Virus record (IMG/VR): IMGVR_UViG_3300035704_000001
Span: 1 to 64,000 of that record
Direction: 5' to 3' (one strand)
Length of the DNA: 64,000 nt
Origin: a virus
Notes under the pieces: model-generated
The model's input: only the letters and a program-made list of their open reading frames with translations
The model's database searches: none
Told to the model about the DNA's origin: nothing
Made by a program: the position numbers and the translations under genes
Part shown: positions 23,836 to 32,265 of the stretch, piece after piece
Numbering within the stretch: the stretch's first letter is position 1
How the letters are laid out: the number at the start of each line of letters is the position of its first letter

Positions 23836-24587
23836 CCGAGCCCACCCAGCGCGAGCTGAGGAGCATCACCAAGCACGCGCTGCACCGGCTGGCTCGCCAC
23901 CGGCTGACGAGCGACGAAGCCAGGGAGCTGGCCACGGCTGCGCTGGCACAGCTCAACAACCAGGCCAGGAAGCCAGGCGCGCCGGACGCGCCGGACATCT
24001 TCCGCGAGCGGGTGCAGCCGGGCCTGTGGCTCGCGCTGGATGCCTCGCACTGCATCGTGATGGAGGTGCGAACCGCGGACGAGTCCGAGCTGATCGGCCG
24101 GGTTGCGCTGTCCGACGGCGACCGGGTGACCGAGGCCATCGGCAACGCCCGGGCGGCACGTGCCGTCGCCGAGGAACAGGCCGGGGCCGAGCGCTGGGCC
24201 GGCCTGATGGACGCGGAGTGGGGCCGCCGGCTGGCCGAGGGCATGGGGCCGGGCGAGGATGCCGACAGCCGGGGCGCAGCGGCCGCTGCGCTGCTGACGG
24301 CAGGCCTGCCGGCGAGTTCGGCGTACGGGGTCCTCAAGCGCGCTTACGGGCACACCGGGGCCACGTTCAATGTCAAGGGCACCGAGCAGCTGGGCACGGT
24401 CAGCTACGACCGCGACGCGGGCACCTACGCGGTGCGGGTGCCGGAGCGCGGGTGCTGTGGCATGCCGGGCACTGACTGCACCGGGCCCTGCGCTCGCAGC
24501 CAGGACGAGACCGGGCCGGCGGATGCCGCCGGGCTGACCGCGCTAGTTCAGCAGCTCGCCGGCGGGTCGGGGGACAGCACGTCATGA
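23832..24587 (+). CDS. hypothetical protein (251 aa)
   Basis: ATGA overlap start. Helical N-terminus (TKHALHRLARHRLTSDEARE), Ala-rich middle, C-terminal Cys cluster (CCGMPGTDCTGPC). Unknown. Confidence 0.8.
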   Translation: MTEPTQRELRSITKHALHRLARHRLTSDEARELATAALAQLNNQARKPGAPDAPDIFRERVQPGLWLALDASHCIVMEVRTADESELIGRVALSDGDRVTEAIGNARAARAVAEEQAGAERWAGLMDAEWGRRLAEGMGPGEDADSRGAAAAALLTAGLPASSAYGVLKRAYGHTGATFNVKGTEQLGTVSYDRDAGTYAVRVPERGCCGMPGTDCTGPCARSQDETGPADAAGLTALVQQLAGGSGDSTS

Positions 24588-24922
24588 GCGATACCCGGTA
24601 CATCGTGACTGTCCGGGGCGACGCGGCGCACGCGCTGGAGATCAACCTGGAAACAGCGACGCGGGTCCTGCTCGGCATTCACGCCCCGTACCCGCGCGGC
24701 CGGGGCATCGAGGTACTGAGCGTGGAACGGGCACCCCGGGGCGATCAGGGCCCCGTGCCGCTGTACGACGGCCACGGCCTGCCGCCCTGCCCGTGCTGCA
24801 ACGGCCGGGCTGCCGGGCAGGGCACTGCGGCCCTGGCCGAGCTGGGCGTGGACTTCCCGCCTGACGAGCCCATCGCAGCGGCTCTGTCATGTCCGGAGCA
24901 GGTATCCCGCTGTGTCACTTGA
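24584..24922 (+). CDS. hypothetical protein (112 aa)
   Basis: ATGA overlap start. Contains CPCC (LPPCPCCNGRA). Its TGA stop lies in the next promoter's TTGACA. Confidence 0.75.
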   Translation: MSDTRYIVTVRGDAAHALEINLETATRVLLGIHAPYPRGRGIEVLSVERAPRGDQGPVPLYDGHGLPPCPCCNGRAAGQGTAALAELGVDFPPDEPIAAALSCPEQVSRCVT

Positions 24923-24947
24923 CACGAGTCAGGTACTCGCGTAAGCT
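24919..24947 (+). promoter_or_regulatory. TGAC-N4-GTCA operator-promoter
   Basis: TTGACACGAGTCAGGT, 17-nt spacer, -10 TAAGCT. Confidence 0.9.
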
Positions 24948-24986
24948 GGCACCGTAAGCGCAACCGAGACACAGGGCAGGCAGCAA

Positions 24987-25268
24987 GTGGAAACTTTCGA
25001 GCGGTACAAAGCTAACCGGGACGCGAAGTTCTCGCCCGCGGGCATCGACGCCGACGGCGAGACGCGGACCCTTCCGTGCATCGAGATCGGCGGGGCGCAG
25101 GTGTACGCCTACGTCGAAGACGGCAAGCTGATCATCTCCGCGCACCTGGACGAGGCCAGCGGCGAGGTGTTCGAGCTGTACGGGCCGGACCGCTGCGTGC
25201 CGGTGGTGGTCACCATCGGCGGCGGGGACCCCGTGTTCGCCGCGCTGCCCGACAGCAAGGAGATCTGA
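24987..25268 (+). CDS. hypothetical protein (93 aa)
   Basis: GTG after CAGGGCAGGCAGCAA. Beta-rich (QVYAYVEDGKLIISAHLD), unknown. Confidence 0.8.
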   Translation: METFERYKANRDAKFSPAGIDADGETRTLPCIEIGGAQVYAYVEDGKLIISAHLDEASGEVFELYGPDRCVPVVVTIGGGDPVFAALPDSKEI

Positions 25269-25270
25269 CC

Positions 25271-25840
25271 ATGGGATGGACCACCCAGAACCGCGGCAAG
25301 GGCACCACCGACCGCGAGTTCTTCCAGGACCTGATGGGCACGCAGTACACCATCATCGACTGCGCCACCGTCGGCCGGGCCGTGTTCTACGCGGCCGTGC
25401 GGACCAACGAGGGCGAGCAGGCCGGCCAGGTGTGGGCGTTCGTGGCCCTGATCAGCTGGACCGGCGGGTATTACAACTTCGGCTATAAGGACATGGACGA
25501 GCGCATGGGGCCCAACGAGGCCAGCTGCCCGGCGCGCATCCTGGACAAGCTGACCGAGCTGCCCGGGTGCGAAAAGCGCCCGCACAAGCAGCACGACTAC
25601 TGCGGGCTGTGCGCTGCGCTTGAATGGCGCGCAGACTGCCGCAAGCGGGCCGACCGCAGGGCCCGCGCGGCCAAGGTCAAGGTCGGCCAGGTGGTGAAGT
25701 TCGCCCGCCCGGTCAAGTTCGCCAGCGGGGCCGAGGTGGACACGTTCACGTTCGACAAGCTGGACATCTTCCACACCGACGACCAGCGGTACAGGATCAC
25801 CGGATGGCGCGCGATGGACTGGGAGCTGGTGCCGGCATGA
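25271..25840 (+). CDS. DUF6927-like protein (189 aa)
   Basis: ATG two bases after the previous stop. Begins MGWTTQ and carries EFFQDLMG, YYNFGYKDMDERMGP and CPARILDKLTEL, a pattern I know from a family of uncharacterised proteins in plasmids, phages and some bacteria (DUF6927, from memory). Central Cys/His (KQHDYCGLC) may bind metal. Role unknown. Confidence 0.75.
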   Translation: MGWTTQNRGKGTTDREFFQDLMGTQYTIIDCATVGRAVFYAAVRTNEGEQAGQVWAFVALISWTGGYYNFGYKDMDERMGPNEASCPARILDKLTELPGCEKRPHKQHDYCGLCAALEWRADCRKRADRRARAAKVKVGQVVKFARPVKFASGAEVDTFTFDKLDIFHTDDQRYRITGWRAMDWELVPA

Positions 25841-26532
25841 TCCCCGCGAGCTATACCCCTGAGGTCGGCCACCGGGTGCGCGTACAGCGCTGGGAGGTCC
25901 CGTGCCCGGAGATCCCCGGCACAGCCGAGCGACGGCTGCTGACCGAGATGGACGGCACCGTGGGCAGCGTGCGCGCGGTCGCGGACGGCCACCTGATCAC
26001 GCTGGAAGGCGACGACGAGTCCATATTCACCGGGTACCAGTTCAGCGGGACGGAGAGCAACGCCGGGCCGAGCTGGTCACTCCGTACCAAGGTAAAGCGC
26101 CGGATCGGGGACGAGCCGGCCGACCTGGACGCGCTGACCGAGCGCCGCAAGGGTGACCGCGCGGTGATGGCGCGCTACGTGGCGCAGCTGGCCGAGGCCT
26201 ACGGGCTGACCGCCGAGGTAGCGCCGGGCCTGGACAAGCGCGAGCTGTGCGTGCGCCTGGCCGGCCCGCACGGACTGGGGCTGACCGTCCGGTTTCAGGG
26301 GAACAGCCCGCAGTGCGAGCCGGATACCTACGTGCTGAGCTGGCACATGACACCGTGGAAGACCGACGGCTACCGGCTGAGCCCGCGCGTGTTCGAGGCC
26401 GTCAACCCGCATCACGGCTGCAAGGCGACCGAGGTAGCGAACGGCTACCGGGAGCTGTGCGAGCTGCTGAGCAACCGTTTCGCGCACATCATGGCACGTA
26501 CCGCGTTCGTGCGAAACGACACAGCTAGCTAG
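25837..26532 (+). CDS. hypothetical protein (231 aa)
   Basis: ATGA overlap start. N-terminal beta part with a small-barrel look (VGHRVRVQRWEV ... MDGTVGSVRA), C-terminal part mixed. Unknown. Confidence 0.8.
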   Translation: MIPASYTPEVGHRVRVQRWEVPCPEIPGTAERRLLTEMDGTVGSVRAVADGHLITLEGDDESIFTGYQFSGTESNAGPSWSLRTKVKRRIGDEPADLDALTERRKGDRAVMARYVAQLAEAYGLTAEVAPGLDKRELCVRLAGPHGLGLTVRFQGNSPQCEPDTYVLSWHMTPWKTDGYRLSPRVFEAVNPHHGCKATEVANGYRELCELLSNRFAHIMARTAFVRNDTAS

Positions 26533-26574
26533 CTGCACCGCACTGCGCACCACCTGACCAGGCAAAACGCCACA

Positions 26575-26609
26575 GCTGGCTAGCTGCCCGAAAAAAAGCC
26601 AGCGTTTTT
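26575..26609 (+). terminator. intrinsic terminator with T-tract
   Basis: GCTGGCT / AGCCAGC stem with a 15-nt loop, followed by GTTTTT; upstream AAAACG can pair with CGTTTT to extend it. Confidence 0.85.
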
Positions 26610-26611
26610 AC

Positions 26612-26640
26612 TTGACGCGTGTCAGGTGGTCGCATAGTGT
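26612..26640 (+). promoter_or_regulatory. TGAC-N4-GTCA operator-promoter (variant)
   Basis: TTGACGCGTGTCAGGT, 17-nt spacer, -10 TAGTGT. The most divergent N4 centre (GCGT) among the left-arm copies. Confidence 0.85.
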
Positions 26641-26689
26641 TTAGACATCAGCCCGGACGAACCGGGCCAGCGCCCAGGGAGGGCACCAC

Positions 26690-28036
26690 ATGACAGACAC
26701 CATCGTCGCCCCGGTCAGCGTTAACGACGCGTTTGCCACGGAGCGCATGGCGCAGGTCGGCCGGGTCGAGCGGCTGATGAGCGAAGAAGGCCAGGCCGAG
26801 TACATGGCCGAGCAGGTCAAGAACTTCGACGCCCGCGTGGCGGCCGGCGAGCTGGTCAAGCTGGGCGACGGCCGGTACCAGAGCACGGGCGGCTGGGACC
26901 GCGGCGAGATCTGGACCGTGCGCAGCGTCAACGGGCAGTCCCTGGTCCTGCCGCAGCACGGCCTGGACATCAGCGAGACCACCGGCAAGGCCCGTCTCTA
27001 CAGCGCGGTACCCGCGTGGCACGGCCTGGGCCAGGTCATCCCCGGCGGCATCACCTCCATTGATGACGTGATCAGGATCGGTCAGCTGAACGTGCCGGCC
27101 GTCTCCGTCCCGGTCCCCGACTACACCGTGCCCGGCCTGCTGGACTCCGAAGGCCGTCCGCGCGCCTTCAAGGCCCCCGGCCAGTTCATCATCAGCAACG
27201 GCGACACCGGCGAGTTCTGGGGCGTGGTGGGCAAGGTCCACAAGAACATCGACGTGCGCGTCTCGTTCGAGTTCGTGGAGAAGCTGCTGGGCCAGCTGGG
27301 CATCACCTGGGAGTCGGCCGGCCTCATGGGCGGCGGCCGTCAGGTCTTCATCTCCTGCAAGGTCCCGGCGGGGGTCATCGTCGATGCCGGCGGCCTGGAC
27401 GAGCGCACCGAGCTGTTCATCATCATCCAGGACACCCGCGACGGGTCCGGGTCCTACCGGGTCATGATCAGCCCGTGGCGCCCGCTGTGCCAGAACACGA
27501 ACCGCTTTGCTCTCCGCGACGCGGTGTCAGTGATCACCCTGCGGCACACGGTCGGCCTGCCCGGCCAGCTGGAGAAGGTCCGCAGGGTGCTCGGCCTGAC
27601 CGTCAAGTACGCCGACGCGTTCGCGGCCGAGGAGACCCTGCTGGCCCGGACCAAGACCACCATGGCCGAATTCGAGCTGCTGATGGCCGAGCTGTCCGCC
27701 GAGGGCAAGAAGGACACCGACAACTCCGGCCGCGTGTTCTCGGCCCGCAACCGCGATGATGAGGTCAGGCGCACCGAGCTGGCCAACAACCGCGCGGAGG
27801 ACGACCTCATGGCGCGGTTCGCGGTCGAGTCCGAGCGGGTGGGGCGCACCCTGTACGCCGCTGAGCAGGCCTACACGGGCCGCCTGGACTGGGGCAAGAC
27901 CCGCAAGGGCGAGACCCCGGCCGCGCGCTGGCAGGCCCGTATCGAGGCCAGCCTGGACGGTGCCGACGACCAGGCCAAGACCCGGGCGCACAGCAAGCTG
28001 ATGCAGCTGGCCGGAGGTGGCACCGAGCGCAGCTAA
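26690..28036 (+). CDS. DUF932 phage/plasmid-like protein (448 aa)
   Basis: ATG after CAGGGAGGGCACCAC. The PAWHGLG signature (108-114) and the later CQNTNRFAL segment identify the DUF932 family (phage/plasmid-like protein), common on mobile elements and of unknown biochemical role. The C-terminal third is a long charged helical region. Length is a little above the common 300-400 aa. Own promoter and terminator on both sides. Confidence 0.85.
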   Translation: MTDTIVAPVSVNDAFATERMAQVGRVERLMSEEGQAEYMAEQVKNFDARVAAGELVKLGDGRYQSTGGWDRGEIWTVRSVNGQSLVLPQHGLDISETTGKARLYSAVPAWHGLGQVIPGGITSIDDVIRIGQLNVPAVSVPVPDYTVPGLLDSEGRPRAFKAPGQFIISNGDTGEFWGVVGKVHKNIDVRVSFEFVEKLLGQLGITWESAGLMGGGRQVFISCKVPAGVIVDAGGLDERTELFIIIQDTRDGSGSYRVMISPWRPLCQNTNRFALRDAVSVITLRHTVGLPGQLEKVRRVLGLTVKYADAFAAEETLLARTKTTMAEFELLMAELSAEGKKDTDNSGRVFSARNRDDEVRRTELANNRAEDDLMARFAVESERVGRTLYAAEQAYTGRLDWGKTRKGETPAARWQARIEASLDGADDQAKTRAHSKLMQLAGGGTERS

Positions 28037-28050
28037 GACCGTCAGGGCGG

Positions 28051-28085
28051 AGGGCCCGGGAGCTGGGAGACCAGCCCCGGGCCCT
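28051..28085 (+). terminator. intrinsic terminator hairpin
   Basis: AGGGCCCGGG / CCCGGGCCCT stem with an inner GCTGG-GAGA-CCAGC hairpin capped by a GNRA loop, then TTT. Confidence 0.85.
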
Positions 28086-28120
28086 TTGGCGTTCCTGGCA
28101 CAGCTGCCCCGCTGAGCCAC

Positions 28121-28149
28121 TTGACACGAGTCAGGTACTCCGGTATCGT
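28121..28149 (+). promoter_or_regulatory. TGAC-N4-GTCA operator-promoter
   Basis: TTGACACGAGTCAGGT, 17-nt spacer, -10 TATCGT. Confidence 0.9.
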
Positions 28150-28189
28150 TAGTCCTGTAAGCAACCAGCCCCCAGGGAAGGCACAGACC

Positions 28190-28390
28190 ATGATCCGCAC
28201 CGACGCCGAGCGCACCTTCCAGCCGATCCACCGCACCCGCACGCACGACGGGGACGAGCGCGAAGTGCTGAGCAGCGACCACACCCGCCTGGACCACCGC
28301 GCCGGCGTGCGCACCGCTATCAAGGCCAGCGCGCAGCGCCGCGACCGCCGCGTCACCGCCGTGCAGCTGTCCCGCTACACCACCATCTGA
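28190..28390 (+). CDS. small basic protein (66 aa)
   Basis: ATG after CCCAGGGAAGGCACAGACC. Rich in Arg, His and Thr (HRTRTHDGDERE, SAQRRDRRVTAV); may bind nucleic acid. Unknown. Confidence 0.75.
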   Translation: MIRTDAERTFQPIHRTRTHDGDEREVLSSDHTRLDHRAGVRTAIKASAQRRDRRVTAVQLSRYTTI

Positions 28391-28405
28391 GAGGCTGAGA
28401 GCAAC

Positions 28406-29485
28406 ATGAGCGACACGAACGGGACCCCGGCCACCTGGCACGGGGTCCCCCGGCCCGAGGGCCTGGACGAGGCCCTGAGCCACGCACGCGGGCAGCTTTC
28501 CGCGGACGAGGCTGAGGACTACACCGACGAGGACGCGGCCGACTTCCGCGCCGGCCCGTGCGCGGTCTGCGGTGACACCACGGTGTGCGCTAGCCAGGCC
28601 GGGGAGCGGCTGTGCCCCGAGCACGGGGCCGAGGACGTCCGGCTGGGCTGCCCGCCACAGTGGGACGAGGACGCGCCCCAGTGGGCTATCCAGGGCCAGC
28701 CAGGGCCCGACGGCACCGACCAGGGCCAGGCACGCGAGGACGCGTCCGTGGCACGCTGGGAGGCCCGCCAGGAGGACGCCGCGCAGGCTGTGCGCAGGTG
28801 CGCCTACTGCGGCCACCTGGGCGACCTGGAGCCGGTCAACCCTGGTACCGGCGTGGTGGCGTGCGTGAACGTCGCGCTGTGCGAGCTGCGCCGACTCGGC
28901 CTGGACCCGGTGCACCACCTGACGACCGTGGCCAGGGCACTGGCGAAGGACGTCAGCCGGCTGACCGAGGTCGAGCTGGCGCGGGTCATCCTGGCTCTCA
29001 AAGCCACCGTGCGCGCGGCCGAGGTCGAGCTAGGCAACAACCGCGACCGCGCCCGGGGAGACGCTGCGCTCGCGCAGGCGGCCGGGGAGCTGGCACCACG
29101 GCGGCCGACGGGCCCGGCCGAGTCTGTGGCGTGCCGCAGCTGCGGCACGCTGTGCACGGTAGACGAGCAGGGCACGCTAGTGGACCCGTCCGGCGGGGAC
29201 GTGTGCACCGAGCGCGGAGACGATCTCACGCACGTGCGCGGCGGTGACGACCCTGCCCCGGCCGGGCACGCCATGGCGTGCTGCACATCGGCTATCGGCC
29301 CGGTCTGCCGTCACCGGACAACCCCCGTGGCCGACGCGCTGCAAGAGGTCAACTACTGGCAAGCCCAGCGGGTGGTAATCAGCCACCCGTCCGGGGAGGG
29401 CGAGCTGCCCGCGCTGCGGAAGCTGGCCGACGCGGTGCGCTCGCACGGGATCGGCGCGGACCTGCCCGCCAGGCGGGGAGACTGA
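28406..29485 (+). CDS. multi-zinc-site protein (359 aa)
   Basis: ATG with a GAGAGC leader. Three separate CxxC groups (CAVCG with CPEH; CAYCG; CRSCGTLC) suggest three zinc-binding knuckles spaced along the chain. The C-terminal 55 residues (TPVADALQEV ... ELPALRKLADAV) recur as the N-terminal part of the protein at 29922. Unknown function. Confidence 0.8.
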   Translation: MSDTNGTPATWHGVPRPEGLDEALSHARGQLSADEAEDYTDEDAADFRAGPCAVCGDTTVCASQAGERLCPEHGAEDVRLGCPPQWDEDAPQWAIQGQPGPDGTDQGQAREDASVARWEARQEDAAQAVRRCAYCGHLGDLEPVNPGTGVVACVNVALCELRRLGLDPVHHLTTVARALAKDVSRLTEVELARVILALKATVRAAEVELGNNRDRARGDAALAQAAGELAPRRPTGPAESVACRSCGTLCTVDEQGTLVDPSGGDVCTERGDDLTHVRGGDDPAPAGHAMACCTSAIGPVCRHRTTPVADALQEVNYWQAQRVVISHPSGEGELPALRKLADAVRSHGIGADLPARRGD

Positions 29486-29498
29486 CCCGAGCGTACGA

Positions 29499-29548
29499 AA
29501 ACGAGCCAGTCAGCTGCGGGTCACAGCCTGTAGCTGACTGGCTCGTTT
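29499..29548 (+). terminator. strong intrinsic terminator
   Basis: Perfect 17-bp stem AAACGAGCCAGTCAGCT / AGCTGACTGGCTCGTTT with 16-nt loop; ends in TTT and has flanking A/T, so it can work in both directions. Confidence 0.9.
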
Positions 29549-29598
29549 AATGAAAGATGAAACACCTAGATTCTCGGCACAGCTGGCCCGCTGCCCTA

Positions 29599-29627
29599 TT
29601 GACACGAGTCAGGTACTCGCATAGTCT
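29599..29627 (+). promoter_or_regulatory. TGAC-N4-GTCA operator-promoter (leaderless)
   Basis: TTGACACGAGTCAGGT, 17-nt spacer, -10 TAGTCT. The ATG of the next gene is 7 nt after the -10 box, so the transcript should begin at the start codon. Confidence 0.85.
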
Positions 29628-29633
29628 AGGGAC

Positions 29634-29861
29634 ATGACCGCAACCGAGCAGCAGGCAGGGCAGGCGCCGCTCAATCACAACCGCGCGTACCTGGCCCTGA
29701 CGAACATCGACCCGTTTACCCGTCTCCCGCTGATGACCTCCGCCGGCGCGTACTCGGCCCTTCACACCGCCGAGGTTCACGGCCGGTTCTACGGCACCGG
29801 CCGCCAGGGCCAGCCGGTCACCGTGACCAGCAATGACGGCGTGTTCTTTCAGATCAGCTGA
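29634..29861 (+). CDS. small protein on a leaderless mRNA (75 aa)
   Basis: ATG coincides with the predicted transcription start, unlike neighbouring units that have a 40-60 nt leader. Polar protein with aromatic C-terminus (NDGVFFQIS). Unknown. Confidence 0.75.
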   Translation: MTATEQQAGQAPLNHNRAYLALTNIDPFTRLPLMTSAGAYSALHTAEVHGRFYGTGRQGQPVTVTSNDGVFFQIS

Positions 29862-29868
29862 CCACCTC

Positions 29869-29892
29869 GGCCCGGGGCACCCGCCCCGGGCC
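29869..29892 (+). terminator. hairpin between genes
   Basis: GGCCCGGGGC / GCCCCGGGCC with 4-nt loop. No new promoter precedes the 29922 gene, so this may be a partial terminator or a processing site that lowers downstream expression. Confidence 0.65.
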
Positions 29893-29921
29893 ACCGTCCG
29901 ACAGGGAAGGCACCACCGAAG

Positions 29922-30359
29922 ATGATCACCGAGAGCACCACTCCGAGCGTCGCGGACGCGCTGGCCGCAGCCGATCGCGTGCATGCGCACAATGCCGCGT
30001 GGGGCAGCCGCAACAACGCCGGCGAGCTGGCCGCGCTGCGCGACCTGGCCGACGCGGTACGCGGCGCGCAGGCCGGCCCGGGCCCGTCTGTCACCGCTCC
30101 GCCCGTGCCCGGCGTATCCCAGGTGGGCGGGTACCTCGCCCGCGCCATCGTGACCACGGCCGGCCGGGACTCTGCCTGGTTCGTCGCGGCCGAATGGGTG
30201 ACCGGGGGCCGGTTCGCCGGGCGCTGGTCTACCTGGCGCGTTGAGGCCTCGCCGGGGGGCACTCTTGGCTGGTCCGAGCCGAGATTCTTCGCGGACAGCG
30301 CGGACAACCGCGCTAGCGCGCTGCGCGACCTGGCCGAGCGGTCAGCAATCGCACCCTGA
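29922..30359 (+). CDS. hypothetical protein (145 aa) with duplicated module
   Basis: ATG after GACAGGGAAGGCACCACCGAAG. N-terminal TTPSVADALAAADRV ... GELAALRDLADAVR matches the C-terminus of the 28406 protein. The rest is Trp-rich and beta-like (GGYLARAIVTT, RWSTWRVEA). Unknown. Confidence 0.8.
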   Translation: MITESTTPSVADALAAADRVHAHNAAWGSRNNAGELAALRDLADAVRGAQAGPGPSVTAPPVPGVSQVGGYLARAIVTTAGRDSAWFVAAEWVTGGRFAGRWSTWRVEASPGGTLGWSEPRFFADSADNRASALRDLAERSAIAP

Positions 30360-30384
30360 CCAGCTGACACGGCTACCCGGGCGC

Positions 30385-30413
30385 TTGACTTGAGTCAGGT
30401 ACCCGGGTAAGCT
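30385..30413 (+). promoter_or_regulatory. TGAC-N4-GTCA operator-promoter
   Basis: TTGACTTGAGTCAGGT, 17-nt spacer, -10 TAAGCT. Confidence 0.9.
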
Positions 30414-30452
30414 TGTGCTGTACGCATCACCGACTAACAGGGCAGGCATCAC

Positions 30453-30551
30453 ATGATCTCCATCCTGAGCAACCCGGCAACCTGGGTCGCGCTCACGCTG
30501 GCCGCGCTGAGGACCATGCGCGCCGTGGACAAGTACCGGAGCGGCAGGTAA
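30453..30551 (+). CDS. tiny hydrophobic peptide (32 aa)
   Basis: ATG after CAGGGCAGGCATCAC, the standard leader, which supports translation. A short hydrophobic helix (ATWVALTLAAL) precedes a basic tail. TAATG overlap with the next gene. Confidence 0.65.
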   Translation: MISILSNPATWVALTLAALRTMRAVDKYRSGR

Positions 30552-30787
30552 TGCGCGAGCACCTGGCCGGCCTGGCCTCGTTCTGGTGGGCCGTCGCCAA
30601 ATGGCAGGCCCGCGAGCTGTGGGACTCTCTGCCCGGCCCGTGGCCGGTCAAGATCCTCATTCTGATCATCACCCAGATAGCCATCCCCGGCCCGCTAGAT
30701 GACGTGGTGCTGATAGCGGCCGTGGCCGCATGGCGGAAGTACCGCACGCGCCGCGCTGCGCGCCTGGCCGCCGGGGCTGCGCTGTGA
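30551..30787 (+). CDS. membrane protein (78 aa)
   Basis: Starts in a TAATG overlap. One or two hydrophobic segments (ILILIITQIAIPG and DDVVLIAAVAA) and an Arg-rich C-terminus. Unknown. Confidence 0.75.
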   Translation: MREHLAGLASFWWAVAKWQARELWDSLPGPWPVKILILIITQIAIPGPLDDVVLIAAVAAWRKYRTRRAARLAAGAAL

Positions 30788-32142
30788 GCGCCCCGTTCGC
30801 CGCCGTCGGCCAGGCCGACGACCTGGATACGGACTGGTCCGAATGGGAGGACGAGCTGGCCGCGGTCAGCTACTCCCGCATACCGACGATCCTGCGCCGG
30901 TGGCTGTGGCCCGGCGTGCTGCCGATCGGCAACCCTGCGCTGTTCGCCGGCGGCGGTTCCGTCGGCAAGGGAGTGCTGTTCGCCCTGGTGGCCGCGCACG
31001 TGGTGCTGGGCATCCCGTTCCCCGGCACCGCGCAGTATGCCGAGCTGGAACGGTGGCGCGAGTCAGGCGCCGATGCGCCCATGCCCGAGCTGGCCGGCCC
31101 CGGCCGCGTGATCTGGATAGCGGGCATGGAGGACGACCAGTTCGAGGACCTGGCCCCGCGCCTGCGCGCGGCTATCCGCTACCTGGCGCAGCTGTACCGG
31201 CTGCCAGCTGAGCAGGCCGACGACACGCGCGGCGCTATCCGGTTCGTGCATGACCTCAGTGAGTGGCCGGACGGTTCGGCGTTCGCCCTGCCCGTGGACT
31301 GTGACCGGCTGGCCGCCACGGTCAGGTCACTGGACACCGAGCTGACAGCGGACAACCGCCGCCGTGACCCTGAGGACCCGGACGCGCCGCCCCCCGGGCC
31401 GCCCGTGCGCCTGGTCATCATGGACCCGCTGTCCGAGCTGCTGAGCGACGAGCCGGCCCCGTCGGGCCCGGGAGGCACCCGCCAGCGGTACACCATCGAC
31501 TCCCGCCAGGGCGCGCGGCGGACGCTGCGCCCGGTCAAGGCGATGGCCCGCAAGCTGGATATCAGCGTCGTGATCATCCATCACCTGACCCAGGACGGGA
31601 AGGTGGCCGGCTCTCCGGCTGTACTCGACTGCCTGCGCCTGGCGTTCGTCATCACCCGGCGCAAGGACGACCCGAGCGCGCGGGTGATCACGCAGCACAA
31701 GTCCAATATCAGCGATACGCCGCCGCAGCAGTACACGACGGCCTGCGCCTACCCGGACACGCACGCCGCGTGGATCGCCGCAGCGGACGAGCGGGCCGAG
31801 CGGGTCAGGGCCGCGAGCGCCCGGCCAGCTCCCGATCAGGGCAGCCTGCGCGACCGCGTGCGGGCCGCTGCGGGACAGCGGGAGCCGATCGCGGCCGAGG
31901 ACGTGGCCGAGGTCCCCCCGGGCCCGTACGGCCTTATCAAGCGCGCGGGGGACGGGCCGGCCGAGATCATCGGACGCGGCTATGAGGACCAGGCCGGTGC
32001 GCGGGCAGCTGCGGCCACCGACGCGGGGACGGCTGAGCTGTCCTGGCACCCGGGCGACGCGCCCGGCATCGCGGTCTGCGCGCTGCGGATGCCCACGGGG
32101 GAGCCGCGCGGATACTCCGTGTTCCCCGTCCGCCGGCCGTAG
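30784..32142 (+). CDS. RepA-like AAA ATPase (helicase-type RecA fold)
   Basis: 452 aa, GTGA overlap start. Walker A GGGSVGKG (56-63; the usual final Ser/Thr is Gly), Walker B LVIMDP (210-215), and VVIIHHLTQDG (near 260) match the RepA/AAA_25 group of hexameric ATPases used in plasmid and phage replication. The C-terminal 130 residues are separate, with an Ala/Arg-rich linker and a small beta domain. It is distinct from the DnaB-like helicase at 55028, so it may act in takeover or in an alternative replication step. Confidence 0.8.
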   Translation: MSAPFAAVGQADDLDTDWSEWEDELAAVSYSRIPTILRRWLWPGVLPIGNPALFAGGGSVGKGVLFALVAAHVVLGIPFPGTAQYAELERWRESGADAPMPELAGPGRVIWIAGMEDDQFEDLAPRLRAAIRYLAQLYRLPAEQADDTRGAIRFVHDLSEWPDGSAFALPVDCDRLAATVRSLDTELTADNRRRDPEDPDAPPPGPPVRLVIMDPLSELLSDEPAPSGPGGTRQRYTIDSRQGARRTLRPVKAMARKLDISVVIIHHLTQDGKVAGSPAVLDCLRLAFVITRRKDDPSARVITQHKSNISDTPPQQYTTACAYPDTHAAWIAAADERAERVRAASARPAPDQGSLRDRVRAAAGQREPIAAEDVAEVPPGPYGLIKRAGDGPAEIIGRGYEDQAGARAAAATDAGTAELSWHPGDAPGIAVCALRMPTGEPRGYSVFPVRRP

Positions 32143-32151
32143 TAACGGGTA

Positions 32152-32185
32152 GGCCCGCTGCGCGACTTCCCCCGCGCAGCGGGCC
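32152..32185 (+). terminator. intrinsic terminator hairpin
   Basis: Perfect 13-bp stem GGCCCGCTGCGCG / CGCGCAGCGGGCC with an 8-nt loop, right after the ATPase gene. Confidence 0.85.
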
Positions 32186-32195
32186 CGCTGCGCGG

Positions 32196-32224
32196 TTGAC
32201 TCAAGTCAGGTAGTCGCATAGGCT
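32196..32224 (+). promoter_or_regulatory. TGAC-N4-GTCA operator-promoter
   Basis: TTGACTCAAGTCAGGT, 17-nt spacer, -10 TAGGCT. Confidence 0.9.
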
Positions 32225-32265
32225 GGCCATGCAAGCAACCGAGGGACACAGGGAAGGCACCACCG

